Positions 18,220 through 25,903 of a DNA stretch of 64,000 bases are shown one piece after another. Source of the DNA: an uncultured Muribaculaceae bacterium (GTDB taxonomy: Bacteria > Bacteroidota > Bacteroidia > Bacteroidales > Muribaculaceae); NCBI GenBank assembly GCA_910587475.1, contig CAJUMR010000003.1:1-64000 (forward strand). The letters run 5' to 3'. A program made the position numbers and the translations under genes. The stretch's first letter is position 1, and each line of letters starts with the position of its first letter. Below the pieces are notes generated by a model. That model was not told the origin of the DNA, ran no database searches, and saw nothing but the letters and a program-made list of their open reading frames with translations.

Positions 18220-18814
18220 ACTCTTCGAGATATGCTTCGCATGCTTCGGCTAGTTCGTCATACCATGCTTGTCCAAAGTACCGTGTCAATGGGCCTTCAA
18301 GGAAGCGATATAACCTGATCCCCTTGCTCCGGCCAAGAATTTCAGCACATTTGCAGATTTTCCACCTGTGGTAATTCACAGCGGTGAAGTCGGCGTATTT
18401 AGTCAGTCTTACAGGATAGAGATGGCATGATGCCGGTTTCAGAAAATCTATTTTACCTGCTCTGCACGCCTTTTCGATAGCACATTGGCACATTCCGCCC
18501 GAGGAATAGGTTGTGAACACACAGTTTTTTCCGTCGATGATCGAAGTGACGAGATCTCCTTCTTCGTCGACATATGCGACGCCGTGCTCTTCGATCTCAC
18601 GTTTTGCAGCCGGGAGCAGGTCATCCCATATGACGGGTAGTATTTCCTCGAGTTTTTTTCGCTCATCTTCGGTTATCGGCGCTCCGGCATCACCCTCGAT
18701 GCAACATTCGCCGAGGCAGCTGTCGAGATCGCAGCAAAAAAAACGTTCGGCGAGATCGAGGCTCACCAGCGTGTCTTGTATCTGTAGCATTATTTCTTCT
18801 TGTGTTTCAGTCAT
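18209..18814 (-). CDS. DUF3109 family cysteine-rich protein
   Basis: A 201-residue cytosolic protein with clustered cysteines near the N terminus (FFCCDLDSCLGECC), a CQCAIEKAC segment and further His/Cys positions (SCHLYPVRL). This resembles the YkgJ-like CxxxCxxC zinc or iron-cluster families and matches what I know as DUF3109. The function is unknown. The start at 18814 is the first Met; a second Met eight residues in is possible. It is followed by the HipA-like kinase with an 11-base overlap. Confidence 0.85.
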   Translation of the reverse strand: MTETQEEIMLQIQDTLVSLDLAERFFCCDLDSCLGECCIEGDAGAPITEDERKKLEEILPVIWDDLLPAAKREIEEHGVAYVDEEGDLVTSIIDGKNCVFTTYSSGGMCQCAIEKACRAGKIDFLKPASCHLYPVRLTKYADFTAVNYHRWKICKCAEILGRSKGIRLYRFLEGPLTRYFGQAWYDELAEACEAYLEEYGE

Positions 18815-18824
18815 TGTTAAACTC

Positions 18825-20096
18825 TTACCTATTGAAAGTCACTTTGTTTATGCCTATCAGCCGGTCGTATCGATCCTTGGGATTGCGGGTGTAGACTTTG
18901 ACCAGATATTCGTTGACGGTCTGATATCTGTCGCCTTCGATGTCGGCAGTGTATCCCCGGCTTTTACCAGGCGGGACGGCAAGATACTGATAGTTGTAAG
19001 ATCCTTGTTTGAGGAGCAACGCTTTTTCGTAGCGCCGGGTTGCGTGGTTGAATGTCATCCGCGAGCTTTCGTCGAACCGCCTGTTGACAAGATCTCCGTC
19101 GATGAATATCATAGTGCCGGGCTTTTCGTCCATGTCGAGGATAAAATGTACAATCACATAGTCGGCCATCGTGTCGGCTTCGTCAGAGTCGTACTCTCTG
19201 ATCGTGAAGCGTCCTTGCTGGGTGCTGTCGTAGAGATAGCTGTCGAGATTGCGGGGCGCGTCGGAGTCAATCACGACATGATAGTAGGGATGGAGATATT
19301 GGATGTCGGATATCCGCATTCCGGGATAGTCGAGCGACACGGTCTCAAAGCGCCTGTATTCATTGCCGGCGTCGAAAATCAGAGGAGCCATGTGTTCGTA
19401 GATTATTTTTCTTCCTGACATTCTCATCGGTTGGCGCAGGGCGACCTCGTTGTCGAGCCTGCCGTTCTGCTGCACCATCACGATGATGTCGTTGAACGGA
19501 TCTTCTACATCTGAGCGCTCGGTGTCGACGGTAAGTGCGAGCTGCTGGTGGGCGTCGTTGTAGTCCACGTCAGTACGCGAACTGACTTCAATGCCGATAC
19601 GCGCCGAGTGCTCACAGACCATGAACCGCCATTGGGCTACTATGTTGTCGGGATCGTTTTCCTTGTAGAGCTTAAGCAGGTAGTTGCCCGATACGAGAGG
19701 GGATATATTTTCATTGGGTATGGCGAAGCTGTAGTTGACATAGTTTACAGTTGTGCCTCGTGAGAATGCATAGTCTTCGACAATGCCCTCGTTGAAGCCG
19801 CTGACGATCTCCGAGTCGACCAATCCCGACGGTTGCCAGTTGGCGTTGCAGTGGACTAAGCGGTAGCGGAAGTAAGTCATGTCGTCGGACAGCTGATCGA
19901 AGCTGAACAGCAGCCTGTCAGACGAGCCTATTATAAGCACAGGCGGTGCAAACATATCGCCGTTGAGCGAGAGCTGCATTGTGCGGATGCTTTCGTCAAA
20001 CGATCCCGTCATGGTGTCGTCGACAGCAAAGGTCTGCTGACAAGATATTGCTATTGCCAGCAGATATGTGATAATATGTCTTGTAAGTGCAGCCAT
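18825..20096 (-). CDS. type IX secretion system plug protein (DUF5103)
   Basis: A 423-residue exported protein with a signal peptide ending near CQQTFAVDD. Beta-rich domains include MTYFRYRLVHCNANWQPSGL and PVLIIGSSDRLLFSFDQLSDD. It matches the DUF5103 family, identified as the plug that closes the periplasmic side of the SprA translocon of the T9SS. No other T9SS core gene is in the window, so it is separated from the machinery, as is usual. It sits between ung and DUF3109 with gaps of one and ten bases. Confidence 0.88.
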   Translation of the reverse strand: MAALTRHIITYLLAIAISCQQTFAVDDTMTGSFDESIRTMQLSLNGDMFAPPVLIIGSSDRLLFSFDQLSDDMTYFRYRLVHCNANWQPSGLVDSEIVSGFNEGIVEDYAFSRGTTVNYVNYSFAIPNENISPLVSGNYLLKLYKENDPDNIVAQWRFMVCEHSARIGIEVSSRTDVDYNDAHQQLALTVDTERSDVEDPFNDIIVMVQQNGRLDNEVALRQPMRMSGRKIIYEHMAPLIFDAGNEYRRFETVSLDYPGMRISDIQYLHPYYHVVIDSDAPRNLDSYLYDSTQQGRFTIREYDSDEADTMADYVIVHFILDMDEKPGTMIFIDGDLVNRRFDESSRMTFNHATRRYEKALLLKQGSYNYQYLAVPPGKSRGYTADIEGDRYQTVNEYLVKVYTRNPKDRYDRLIGINKVTFNR

Positions 20097-20097
20097 T

Positions 20098-20760
20098 TCA
20101 CCAATCGATTGCCTGTTGGCCGTGAGATGTCAGCCACGCATTGGCCTGCGAGAAATGACGGCAGCCGAAAAAACCGCGATAGGCCGATAGGGGCGAGGGG
20201 TGGGGTGCAGTCAGCACGAGGTGGCGGTTGCGGTCGATGAATGCTCCTTTTTTAATCGCGTAGCTGCCCCATAGCATAAAGACCAGATCAGATCTGTCGG
20301 TAGCTAATTTTTTGACTGCTGCATCGGTGAATTCCTCCCATCCACGGCCTTGGTGCGACCCCGCTTTGTGGGCTTCGACCGTGAGGGTGGCGTTGAGCAT
20401 CAGTACTCCTTGCTTGGCCCATCGTTCGAGATTTCCGTCTGTGGGCATAGGTTTGGCAAGGTCAGACGAAACTTCCTTGAATATATTAATGAGTGATGGC
20501 GGCATATCGACGCCTTCATTGACCGAAAAACACAAGCCGTTGGCTTGCCCCGGTCCATGATAAGGATCTTGTCCGAGGATTACGACTTTAACGCTGTCGA
20601 ACGGACACGCATCGAATGCGGCAAATATCTTTGATGCAGGCGGATAGATTGTGGCGCAGCGATATCTGTCTCTTACGAAATCCGTTAGCTTGACAAAATA
20701 TTGCCGGTTCCATTCATCGGCCAGCCGTTCTTTCCATGTTGGCTCTATCTTGACATCCAT
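20098..20760 (-). CDS. ung: uracil-DNA glycosylase, family 1
   Basis: Removes uracil from DNA, starting base-excision repair. The catalytic water-activating motif GQDPYHGPGQANGL (about residues 63-76) and the minor-groove loop HPSPLSAYRGFFG (about 187-199) are complete. The length of 220 residues is typical. It is the first gene of a six-gene minus-strand operon. The start codon at 20760 is followed upstream by a -7-like element, back to back with the tRNA promoter. Confidence 0.98.
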   Translation of the reverse strand: MDVKIEPTWKERLADEWNRQYFVKLTDFVRDRYRCATIYPPASKIFAAFDACPFDSVKVVILGQDPYHGPGQANGLCFSVNEGVDMPPSLINIFKEVSSDLAKPMPTDGNLERWAKQGVLMLNATLTVEAHKAGSHQGRGWEEFTDAAVKKLATDRSDLVFMLWGSYAIKKGAFIDRNRHLVLTAPHPSPLSAYRGFFGCRHFSQANAWLTSHGQQAIDW

Positions 20761-20773
20761 GATCGATTCTTTT

Positions 20774-20804
20774 TTGCAAATCTACGAAATTAATCTTAAT
20801 TTTG
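20774..20804 (+). promoter_or_regulatory. promoter of tRNA-Arg(CCG)
   Basis: TTG at 20774-20776 is followed after 20 bases by TAATTTTG at 20797-20804, placing the start near 20811, about 34 bases before the mature tRNA. On the opposite strand TAGATTTG (20784-20777) may be the -7 element of ung, so the two promoters overlap. Confidence 0.7.
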
Positions 20805-20844
20805 CATGGTTTTAGAGAGCAAGAGCTCTCCTGGGATTTTTAAT

Positions 20845-20916
20845 GCCCCTGTAGTTTAATGGATAAAATGGAGGATTCCGGTTCCTTTGATAAGGGTTCG
20901 ATTCCCTTCGGGGGTA
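20845..20916 (+). tRNA. tRNA-Arg (anticodon CCG)
   Basis: A 72-base cloverleaf. The acceptor stem GCCCCTG pairs with CGGGGGT. The D stem GTTT/AAAT closes an AATGGATA loop. The anticodon stem GAGGA/TCCTT carries the loop TTCCGGT with anticodon CCG at 20878-20880, and the T arm is AAGGG-TTCGATT-CCCTT. The discriminator is A20916. The CCA end is not encoded, as is usual in this phylum. It reads CGG codons. Confidence 0.96.
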
Positions 20917-20923
20917 CTACAGA

Positions 20924-20965
20924 CAGGTCGCCTGGTGTTTTTTTACATCAGGCGACCTGTTTTTT
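20924..20965 (+). terminator. intrinsic terminator after tRNA-Arg
   Basis: A 14-base-pair stem (20924-20937 with 20946-20959, one G-T pair) with an 8-base loop is followed by six T (20960-20965). It starts only seven bases after the tRNA, so it ends a single-tRNA transcript. Confidence 0.92.
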
Positions 20966-21025
20966 ACTTGTCGATGGATTGATGCAGAGCAAGTGTCTCC
21001 GGCCAAAAATTAATGGTGTGAAAGA

Positions 21026-21054
21026 TTGATATTTCAAAAAAATGACTAACTTTG
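21026..21054 (+). promoter_or_regulatory. promoter of the structured leader and amino-sugar genes
   Basis: TAACTTTG at 21047-21054 is a perfect -7 element, with TTG at 21026-21028 (18-base spacer, slightly short). The start would fall near 21061, exactly where the folded region begins. Confidence 0.65.
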
Positions 21055-21060
21055 CCAATG

Positions 21061-21285
21061 ATAACCATAGGCCCATGAAAGCCGCAGAATAGCAATCCGG
21101 CGGTAACGCCGGAAAGTTGTTTGATGCAATGCCCTGTTATGGTTAAAACGTCGGGGATGTGAGCACGTCGTTGGATAACACCGGTGACGCCATTCTTATA
21201 CGTTCGGGGTCCGATTCCCTGCGGGTGTGCGATTTTACTTCCTATAGTTAGCAAATTATTATTAACCAAATTACTAAGAAAAAAC
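21061..21285 (+). ncRNA. structured RNA: 5' leader or small RNA of unknown class
   Basis: This roughly 225-base gap holds no gene. It holds nested complementary segments. A closing stem pairs 21062-21069 with 21138-21145 (8 of 8) and extends as GGC/GCC (21070-21072 with 21131-21133). Inside is a GC-rich hairpin CCGGCG-GTAA-CGCCGG (21097-21112, GNRA-type loop). A 3' part pairs ACACC (21178-21182) with GGTGT (21224-21228) around a T-arm-like hairpin CGGGG-TCCGATT-CCCTG (21205-21221). CGTC (21149-21152) can also pair with GACG (21186-21189). I do not recognise a known riboswitch. There is no convincing terminator before the kinase ATG at 21286, so a cis-acting leader is as likely as a free RNA. 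Confidence 0.5.
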
Positions 21286-22371
21286 ATGGCAAACATTCTT
21301 GAAATTGCTACTAAGTTTGATTTGGCGGGAACAGCCGTTGATGCGAAACCTTGCGGCTCCGGTCTGATTAATGACACGTATCTCGTCACTACAGAGTCTG
21401 ATGAAACACCAAATTACATTCTGCAACGCATCAATCACTCGATTTTCACTGATGTCGATCTGTTGCAGTCAAACATGGTAAAAGTAACCGAGCACATCCG
21501 CAAACGCCTTCAGCAGGCCGGCGCAGCCGACATCGACCGCCGCACACTGACTGTCATCCCGGCCAAGGATGGCAAACTTTATTATTTCGATGGCGAAAAC
21601 TATTGGCGTGTGACAATCGCGATCAAGGATTGCTACACCCATGAACAGGCTACTCCCGAGATGGCATACCGTACAGGCCGCGCTTTCGGGGAATTCCACG
21701 CTTATTTTATCGGTGATGATGTTCCGCAACTTGGCGAAACCATTCCCGATTTCCACAATATGTCGGCACGTCTGCGCCAGCTCCGCGACGCAGTGGAAGC
21801 CGATAAGGTCGGACGTCTGGCTAAAGCCCAGCCTATAGTCGACGAATTCATGGCACGAGCTGAAGAAATGACTCAGGCCGAACGCCTTTATGCTGAAGGT
21901 AAACTTCCCAAACGCATTTCGCATTGCGATACGAAGGTCAACAACATATTGTTTGATGCTGATGACAATCTGCTCTGTGTGATTGACCTCGACACAACGA
22001 TGCCCGGCTTTGTGCTGTCGGATTTCGGTGATTTCATCCGCACGGCCGGTAACACTGGAGCTGAGGACGACACTGATCTTTCGCGCGTCGGTGTGAACAT
22101 GGATGTGTTCAGAGCTTTTGCAAAAGGCTATATTGAATCGGCAGCTCCGATGTTGACCGACATGGAAAAGAAATTACTTCCGTTCGGCGCAAAACTGCTC
22201 ACCTACATGACTGCCGTGCGTTTCTTGACCGACTATCTGAAAGGCGACGTCTACTTCAAGATACAGCATCCCGAACATAACTGGCAGCGCACTCTCGCAC
22301 AGCGTCAGCTCTTGAAGAGCCTCGACGATCATACGGCTGAGATGGATGCCTATATCGCATCGCTCGGATAA
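21286..22371 (+). CDS. APH-fold sugar kinase, N-acetylhexosamine 1-kinase-like
   Basis: A 361-residue phosphotransferase of the aminoglycoside-phosphotransferase fold. The catalytic loop SHCDTKVNNILFD (about 211-223) and the metal site VIDLDTTMPGFVLSDFGD (about 230-247) are intact. The DTTMPG and DFGDFIRTAGNTGAEDD features resemble NahK/LnpB kinases, which phosphorylate GlcNAc or GalNAc at C1. Antibiotic resistance is unlikely. The ATG at 21286 was chosen because an upstream in-frame ATG at 21184 lies inside the structured leader. The GH109-like glycosidase gene follows after 30 bases, which supports a role in using released N-acetylgalactosamine. Confidence 0.82.
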   Translation: MANILEIATKFDLAGTAVDAKPCGSGLINDTYLVTTESDETPNYILQRINHSIFTDVDLLQSNMVKVTEHIRKRLQQAGAADIDRRTLTVIPAKDGKLYYFDGENYWRVTIAIKDCYTHEQATPEMAYRTGRAFGEFHAYFIGDDVPQLGETIPDFHNMSARLRQLRDAVEADKVGRLAKAQPIVDEFMARAEEMTQAERLYAEGKLPKRISHCDTKVNNILFDADDNLLCVIDLDTTMPGFVLSDFGDFIRTAGNTGAEDDTDLSRVGVNMDVFRAFAKGYIESAAPMLTDMEKKLLPFGAKLLTYMTAVRFLTDYLKGDVYFKIQHPEHNWQRTLAQRQLLKSLDDHTAEMDAYIASLG

Positions 22372-22401
22372 CACTACTAATAAAAATCATAAATCCTTCT
22401 G

Positions 22402-23817
22402 ATGAAAAATCTTAAAATCCAACTCTCAATGTTTTTGGCCGCCGCTGCGGTCATGACAGCGTGTTCGTCGGCCGTTAAAACCGATGGTAAATACGAAGTC
22501 GTAGACGGAATAATCAAAACTGAAATACCCGTAAGGCCTGAAGGTCAGAAAGACGTGATCGCTTTGCGTCTCGAACCGATGGACTCGGTGAGAGTAGGGT
22601 TTATAGGATTGGGAATGCGAGGCCCTGGTGCGGTGTATCGCTTCAGCAACATCGACCGTACATCGATCAAAGCCTTGTGCGACAAGCATGCCGATCGAGT
22701 GGAGGCTTCTCAAAAGATCCTCGATGAAAATGGCCGTCCCAAGGCTGATGAGTATGTAGGCGATTCGGCATGGATGGCTCTCTGCGAACGTCCGGATATC
22801 GATCTTGTCTATATCGCGACAGATTGGAACAATCACGTGCCGATGGCTGTGTATGCGATGGAACATGGCAAGAATGTGGCGATTGAGGTGCCTGCAGCTC
22901 AAAATCTCGAGCAATGCTGGCAGTTGGTCAATACGGCAGAGAAAACACAGAAACACTGCATGATGCTTGAAAACTGTGTCTATGACTTCTTTGAACTGAC
23001 CACCCTCAACATGGCGCAGCAGGGTCTTTTCGGTGATATCCTCCACGTTGAAGGTTCGTATATCCACAATCTTGAAGATTTCTGGGACGAGTATGAAGGC
23101 AACTGGCGACTTGATTTCAATGAGAAGAACCGCGGTGATGTCTATGCCACACATGGCATGGGCCCGGCAGCCCAGCTTGTCAATCTTCACCGCGGAAACA
23201 AGATGAACTATCTTGTAGCGATGGACACAAAGGCTGTCACCGGTCCCAAAATGGTTGAACGTCAGGGTCGCAAATCTGAAAACTTCCAGAACGGCGACCA
23301 CACTATGACAATGATCATGACTGAAAACGGACAGACCATGCACATCCAGCATGATGTGATGAATCCCCGTCCTTATTCACGAATGTACCAGCTTACGGGT
23401 ACTGATGGCTTTGCTAATAAATATCCGGTCGAAGGCTATCTGTTCCGCAGCGTGAGCGATTCGGATGTTGTCGTAAATCACGAAAATCTTTCGGCTCATG
23501 ATTTCGTGCCCGCTGAAGTTAAAGACGCTATGATGCAGAAATACAAACACCCGATCCAGATCGACCTTGAAGAGAAAGCCAAGGAGATCGGTGGTCATGG
23601 TGGCATGGACTACATCATGGACTCGCGTTTGGTCTACTGTCTGTTGAACGGTCTGCCTCTCGATGAGGACGTCTATGATGCGGCAGAGTGGTCGTCGCTT
23701 GGCGAATTAACCCGTATTTCGATCGAAAACAATTCAGCTCCGGTCGAAGTGCCTGACTTTACGCGTGGGGCCTGGAACAAACTCAACGGATATCACCACT
23801 ACATGAAGGGTGAATGA
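22402..23817 (+). CDS. GH109-like Gfo/Idh/MocA family lipoprotein (probable alpha-N-acetylgalactosaminidase)
   Basis: A 471-residue protein with a lipoprotein signal (lipobox VMTACSS near residue 21). An N-terminal Rossmann domain has GFIGLGMRGPG (about 66-76), which binds NAD. The downstream GGHGGMDYIMDSRLVY (about 395) and DVYDAAEWSS followed by PDFTRGAW match GH109 enzymes as I recall them. Those remove terminal alpha-N-acetylgalactosamine by an NAD-dependent elimination mechanism. Lipid anchoring places it in the periplasm or on the surface. With the kinase just upstream it suggests use of mucin-type or blood-group glycans. A plain Gfo/Idh oxidoreductase is the alternative. Confidence 0.82.
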   Translation: MKNLKIQLSMFLAAAAVMTACSSAVKTDGKYEVVDGIIKTEIPVRPEGQKDVIALRLEPMDSVRVGFIGLGMRGPGAVYRFSNIDRTSIKALCDKHADRVEASQKILDENGRPKADEYVGDSAWMALCERPDIDLVYIATDWNNHVPMAVYAMEHGKNVAIEVPAAQNLEQCWQLVNTAEKTQKHCMMLENCVYDFFELTTLNMAQQGLFGDILHVEGSYIHNLEDFWDEYEGNWRLDFNEKNRGDVYATHGMGPAAQLVNLHRGNKMNYLVAMDTKAVTGPKMVERQGRKSENFQNGDHTMTMIMTENGQTMHIQHDVMNPRPYSRMYQLTGTDGFANKYPVEGYLFRSVSDSDVVVNHENLSAHDFVPAEVKDAMMQKYKHPIQIDLEEKAKEIGGHGGMDYIMDSRLVYCLLNGLPLDEDVYDAAEWSSLGELTRISIENNSAPVEVPDFTRGAWNKLNGYHHYMKGE

Positions 23818-23851
23818 TCTGACGCGGTTTTATTTGTAACCCGATACTGAA

Positions 23852-25498
23852 ATGTTAACGCGCCTGACTATAGTCTTGCTTTTTGTCGCAACGGCTATAG
23901 TCAGTGCGCGTTCTTCTATTTATAACGTCAATCTCGACTCGGTGCTCACGGTTCTCGACCGCGAGATAGCCATGAGAGATAATTATAATAAAGCAAAAGA
24001 GGCACACATTGCTTCTGTCAGAAACCGGTTGAGCGCCGACGATGATGATGTCGATAATTTCAGAGTGCTTGAGATGCTCTATGAAGAGTTCAGACAGTAT
24101 CAGTCAGATTCTGCGTTTTACTATTCTAACCGGCTGGATGCTATCGCCGACAAGTCGGGCGACAATGTTAGAAAAGCGATAGCTCTCACTACAAAATTTG
24201 ACTATTACACTTCCGTATGGCTTCTCGACGAAGCTATGGCTCAATACAAGCTTATCGACGAGTCGTTGCTGCCATTGAAAGACAAGCTGAACTATTATCA
24301 GAACTGCGTATATCTAATGTTTAGACTTTCTTTGCAGGCGGCTGAGACTGATAGCGATACAGCCAATCATTACACATCGCTGTACAACCATTATCTTGGC
24401 CAGATTGTCGATCTTTCAACTCCGGGAACGTACATTCATGAAATGCATCGGCTCGATCGAGAAGAGGAGGGCGGCGTAAGCGCAGAGGATGCTATAAGGC
24501 GAAGGTTAGAACTTCTTTCGAAATTTGATTTCGGCGACCATGAGCGCGCCATGCTCTATGCAAGCATCGGAGGCAGAGCCAACGAGATCGGAGATGCGCG
24601 GCTCGAAGCATATTGCATCGCTCTTTCCGCTATCCATGATATAAGATCGTCGACACACGAGACCGCATCTGTCTACACACTCGCCAATCTGATGAATCAA
24701 TTTGGTGACACAGAGCGAGCTGTGCGTTACATAAGGGTCGCTTTCGACGACGCTCTGTTCTTTAATTCGCGTTTGAAACAGTATCAGACCGGCATGATCT
24801 TGCCATTGATAGAGTCGATGCGCTATGACCATCTAAGCGGCCAACGCCGGTTGATGGCTATTCTATTGGTGCTTATCACGCTGCTGCTATGTGTGTCAGG
24901 CACTCTTGTCGTGAAGCTGTTCCGTCGAAACAGCAGGCTCGAAAAAATGAGGCTGTTGCTTAATGATACACAGCTTGAACTTGTGAAAGCCAATGATTCA
25001 CTGTCGACGCTAAACAGCAAGCTGAAAGAGACGATCGCTCTGAAGGACAGCTATATAATACAGTCGTTGTATATCAACACAAGTTTCCTCAAGCAAGTAG
25101 AAAGCCGATGCCACGAAGCAATCAATGACATGAAGACCAAGGGCTTGGAAGCCATGCGTTTTCTTCCATATCAGATGGGTATCAAGGAGGAGAGACAGCG
25201 TATTATGGCAAGTTTCGATCACACCTTTCTCCAGGTATTCCCTAATTTCATCGATGATTTCAATGCTCTGTTGGCCGACGGCGAATCCGTATCGCTTGGC
25301 GATGATAACGGACTGTCGACCGAATTGAGGATATTTGCATTGATGCGACTGGGGGTGACAGATACGGCTGCTGTTTCAGATTTTCTTAACATTTCGGCAA
25401 ACTCAATCTATGTGTATAAGGCCAGGATAAAAGCAAAATCCAATCTCTCAAAAACCGAATTTGATGCCCGTGTCATGGCTATAACGAAGCCTGATTGA
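23852..25498 (+). CDS. DUF6377 membrane-bound regulator
   Basis: A 548-residue protein with a signal or first membrane segment (1-20) and a long helical region, probably TPR-like (about 30-330). A clear membrane helix follows at about 333-357 (MAILLVLITLLLCVSGTLVV), then a coiled coil (358-400). The cytosolic C-terminal part ends in a helix-turn-helix-like stretch LRIFALMRLGVTDTAAVSDFLN (about 491-512) and ISANSIYVYKARIK. This matches DUF6377 proteins often found beside SusC/SusD genes. The layout suggests a sensor whose periplasmic part detects a signal and whose HTH binds DNA; this is inferred. It lies 34 bases after the GH109-like gene and 405 bases before susC. Confidence 0.8.
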   Translation: MLTRLTIVLLFVATAIVSARSSIYNVNLDSVLTVLDREIAMRDNYNKAKEAHIASVRNRLSADDDDVDNFRVLEMLYEEFRQYQSDSAFYYSNRLDAIADKSGDNVRKAIALTTKFDYYTSVWLLDEAMAQYKLIDESLLPLKDKLNYYQNCVYLMFRLSLQAAETDSDTANHYTSLYNHYLGQIVDLSTPGTYIHEMHRLDREEEGGVSAEDAIRRRLELLSKFDFGDHERAMLYASIGGRANEIGDARLEAYCIALSAIHDIRSSTHETASVYTLANLMNQFGDTERAVRYIRVAFDDALFFNSRLKQYQTGMILPLIESMRYDHLSGQRRLMAILLVLITLLLCVSGTLVVKLFRRNSRLEKMRLLLNDTQLELVKANDSLSTLNSKLKETIALKDSYIIQSLYINTSFLKQVESRCHEAINDMKTKGLEAMRFLPYQMGIKEERQRIMASFDHTFLQVFPNFIDDFNALLADGESVSLGDDNGLSTELRIFALMRLGVTDTAAVSDFLNISANSIYVYKARIKAKSNLSKTEFDARVMAITKPD

Positions 25499-25616
25499 CA
25501 ATAAACAACCTTGATTCAACACTTTTAGACATTAATTTGTGATATTTTTCGAGATGGTTAATTGCCGACTTATAAGGCGATTAACATTTTAATTAACCTT
25601 TATTTTAATTAAATGT
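25499..25616. promoter_or_regulatory. AT-rich region with repeated TTAATTAA upstream of the susC promoter
   Basis: The first part of the 405-base gap holds no gene. Two copies of palindromic TTAATTAA (25589-25596 and 25605-25612) start 16 bases apart and end just before the -33 element of the susC promoter. This would place a dimeric regulator close to polymerase, but AT-richness alone could produce it. Confidence 0.35.
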
Positions 25617-25647
25617 TTGCATTTGGGTGAAAGGAAGTGTACTTTTG
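25617..25647 (+). promoter_or_regulatory. promoter of the susC operon
   Basis: TTG at 25617-25619 is followed after exactly 20 bases by TACTTTTG at 25640-25647. Transcription would start near 25654, giving a leader of about 250 bases before susC. No second promoter is visible between the leader terminator and susC. Confidence 0.75.
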
Positions 25648-25706
25648 CTTTCAGAGTTTTTAAGTCATTTAAACAATATTAATGTTAATACCTTAAAATA
25701 TCCATC

Positions 25707-25778
25707 ATGATAAATCGTCAAATCATCACATACAATTCATCACTCACAATCGATAGGGTAATAGATTTAGATAGGTAG
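25707..25778 (+). CDS. possible 23-residue leader peptide of the susC operon
   Basis: An ATG about 53 bases into the predicted leader opens a 23-codon frame ending in TAG at 25776-25778. The peptide starts MINRQIITYN and ends DRVIDLDR, with no run of a single amino acid. The stop codon's last base is the first base of the terminator hairpin, the position needed for a ribosome to disturb it. No ribosome-binding site is obvious, which is normal in this phylum. Coding is unproven. Confidence 0.35.
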   Translation: MINRQIITYNSSLTIDRVIDLDR

Positions 25779-25827
25779 GACGTCCGTGCTTGCGGACTCC
25801 TTGTCTGCAAGCACGGCGTCCTTTTTT
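25778..25827 (+). terminator. intrinsic terminator inside the susC leader (candidate attenuator)
   Basis: A long GC-rich stem (25778-25796 with 25804-25821, one bulged T and one G-T pair, 7-base loop) is followed by six T (25822-25827). It lies between the susC promoter and susC, so full-length transcription requires readthrough or antitermination. Confidence 0.88.
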
Positions 25828-25903
25828 ATTACCACATCCTTTTTTACCACCAATCAAAGCAACAAACAAATACCTTAATAAATTCTAATTAAACCAATAA
25901 TTT

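Noticed and set aside
21042..21092. 16-codon frame (starts MTNFANDN) at the beginning of the structured RNA
   Set aside because: Its ATG overlaps the predicted -7 box, before the expected transcription start, so it would not be translated.
21149..21229. possible second tRNA gene after tRNA-Arg
   Set aside because: Only a T-arm-like hairpin and a partial acceptor pair; no anticodon arm with a 7-base loop or D arm can be built.
21061..21285. known riboswitch classes (cobalamin, TPP, SAM, glycine, preQ1) or tmRNA, SRP, RNase P RNA
   Set aside because: None of the core sequence motifs I know for these RNAs appears; left as unassigned.
21286..22371. aminoglycoside resistance gene
   Set aside because: The APH fold is shared with sugar kinases; motifs and the GH109-like neighbour favour a sugar substrate.
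22426..23352. 308-codon antisense frame in the GH109-like gene
   Set aside because: Composition (His/Ile/Phe-rich) is that of a reverse-strand shadow; no recognisable domain.
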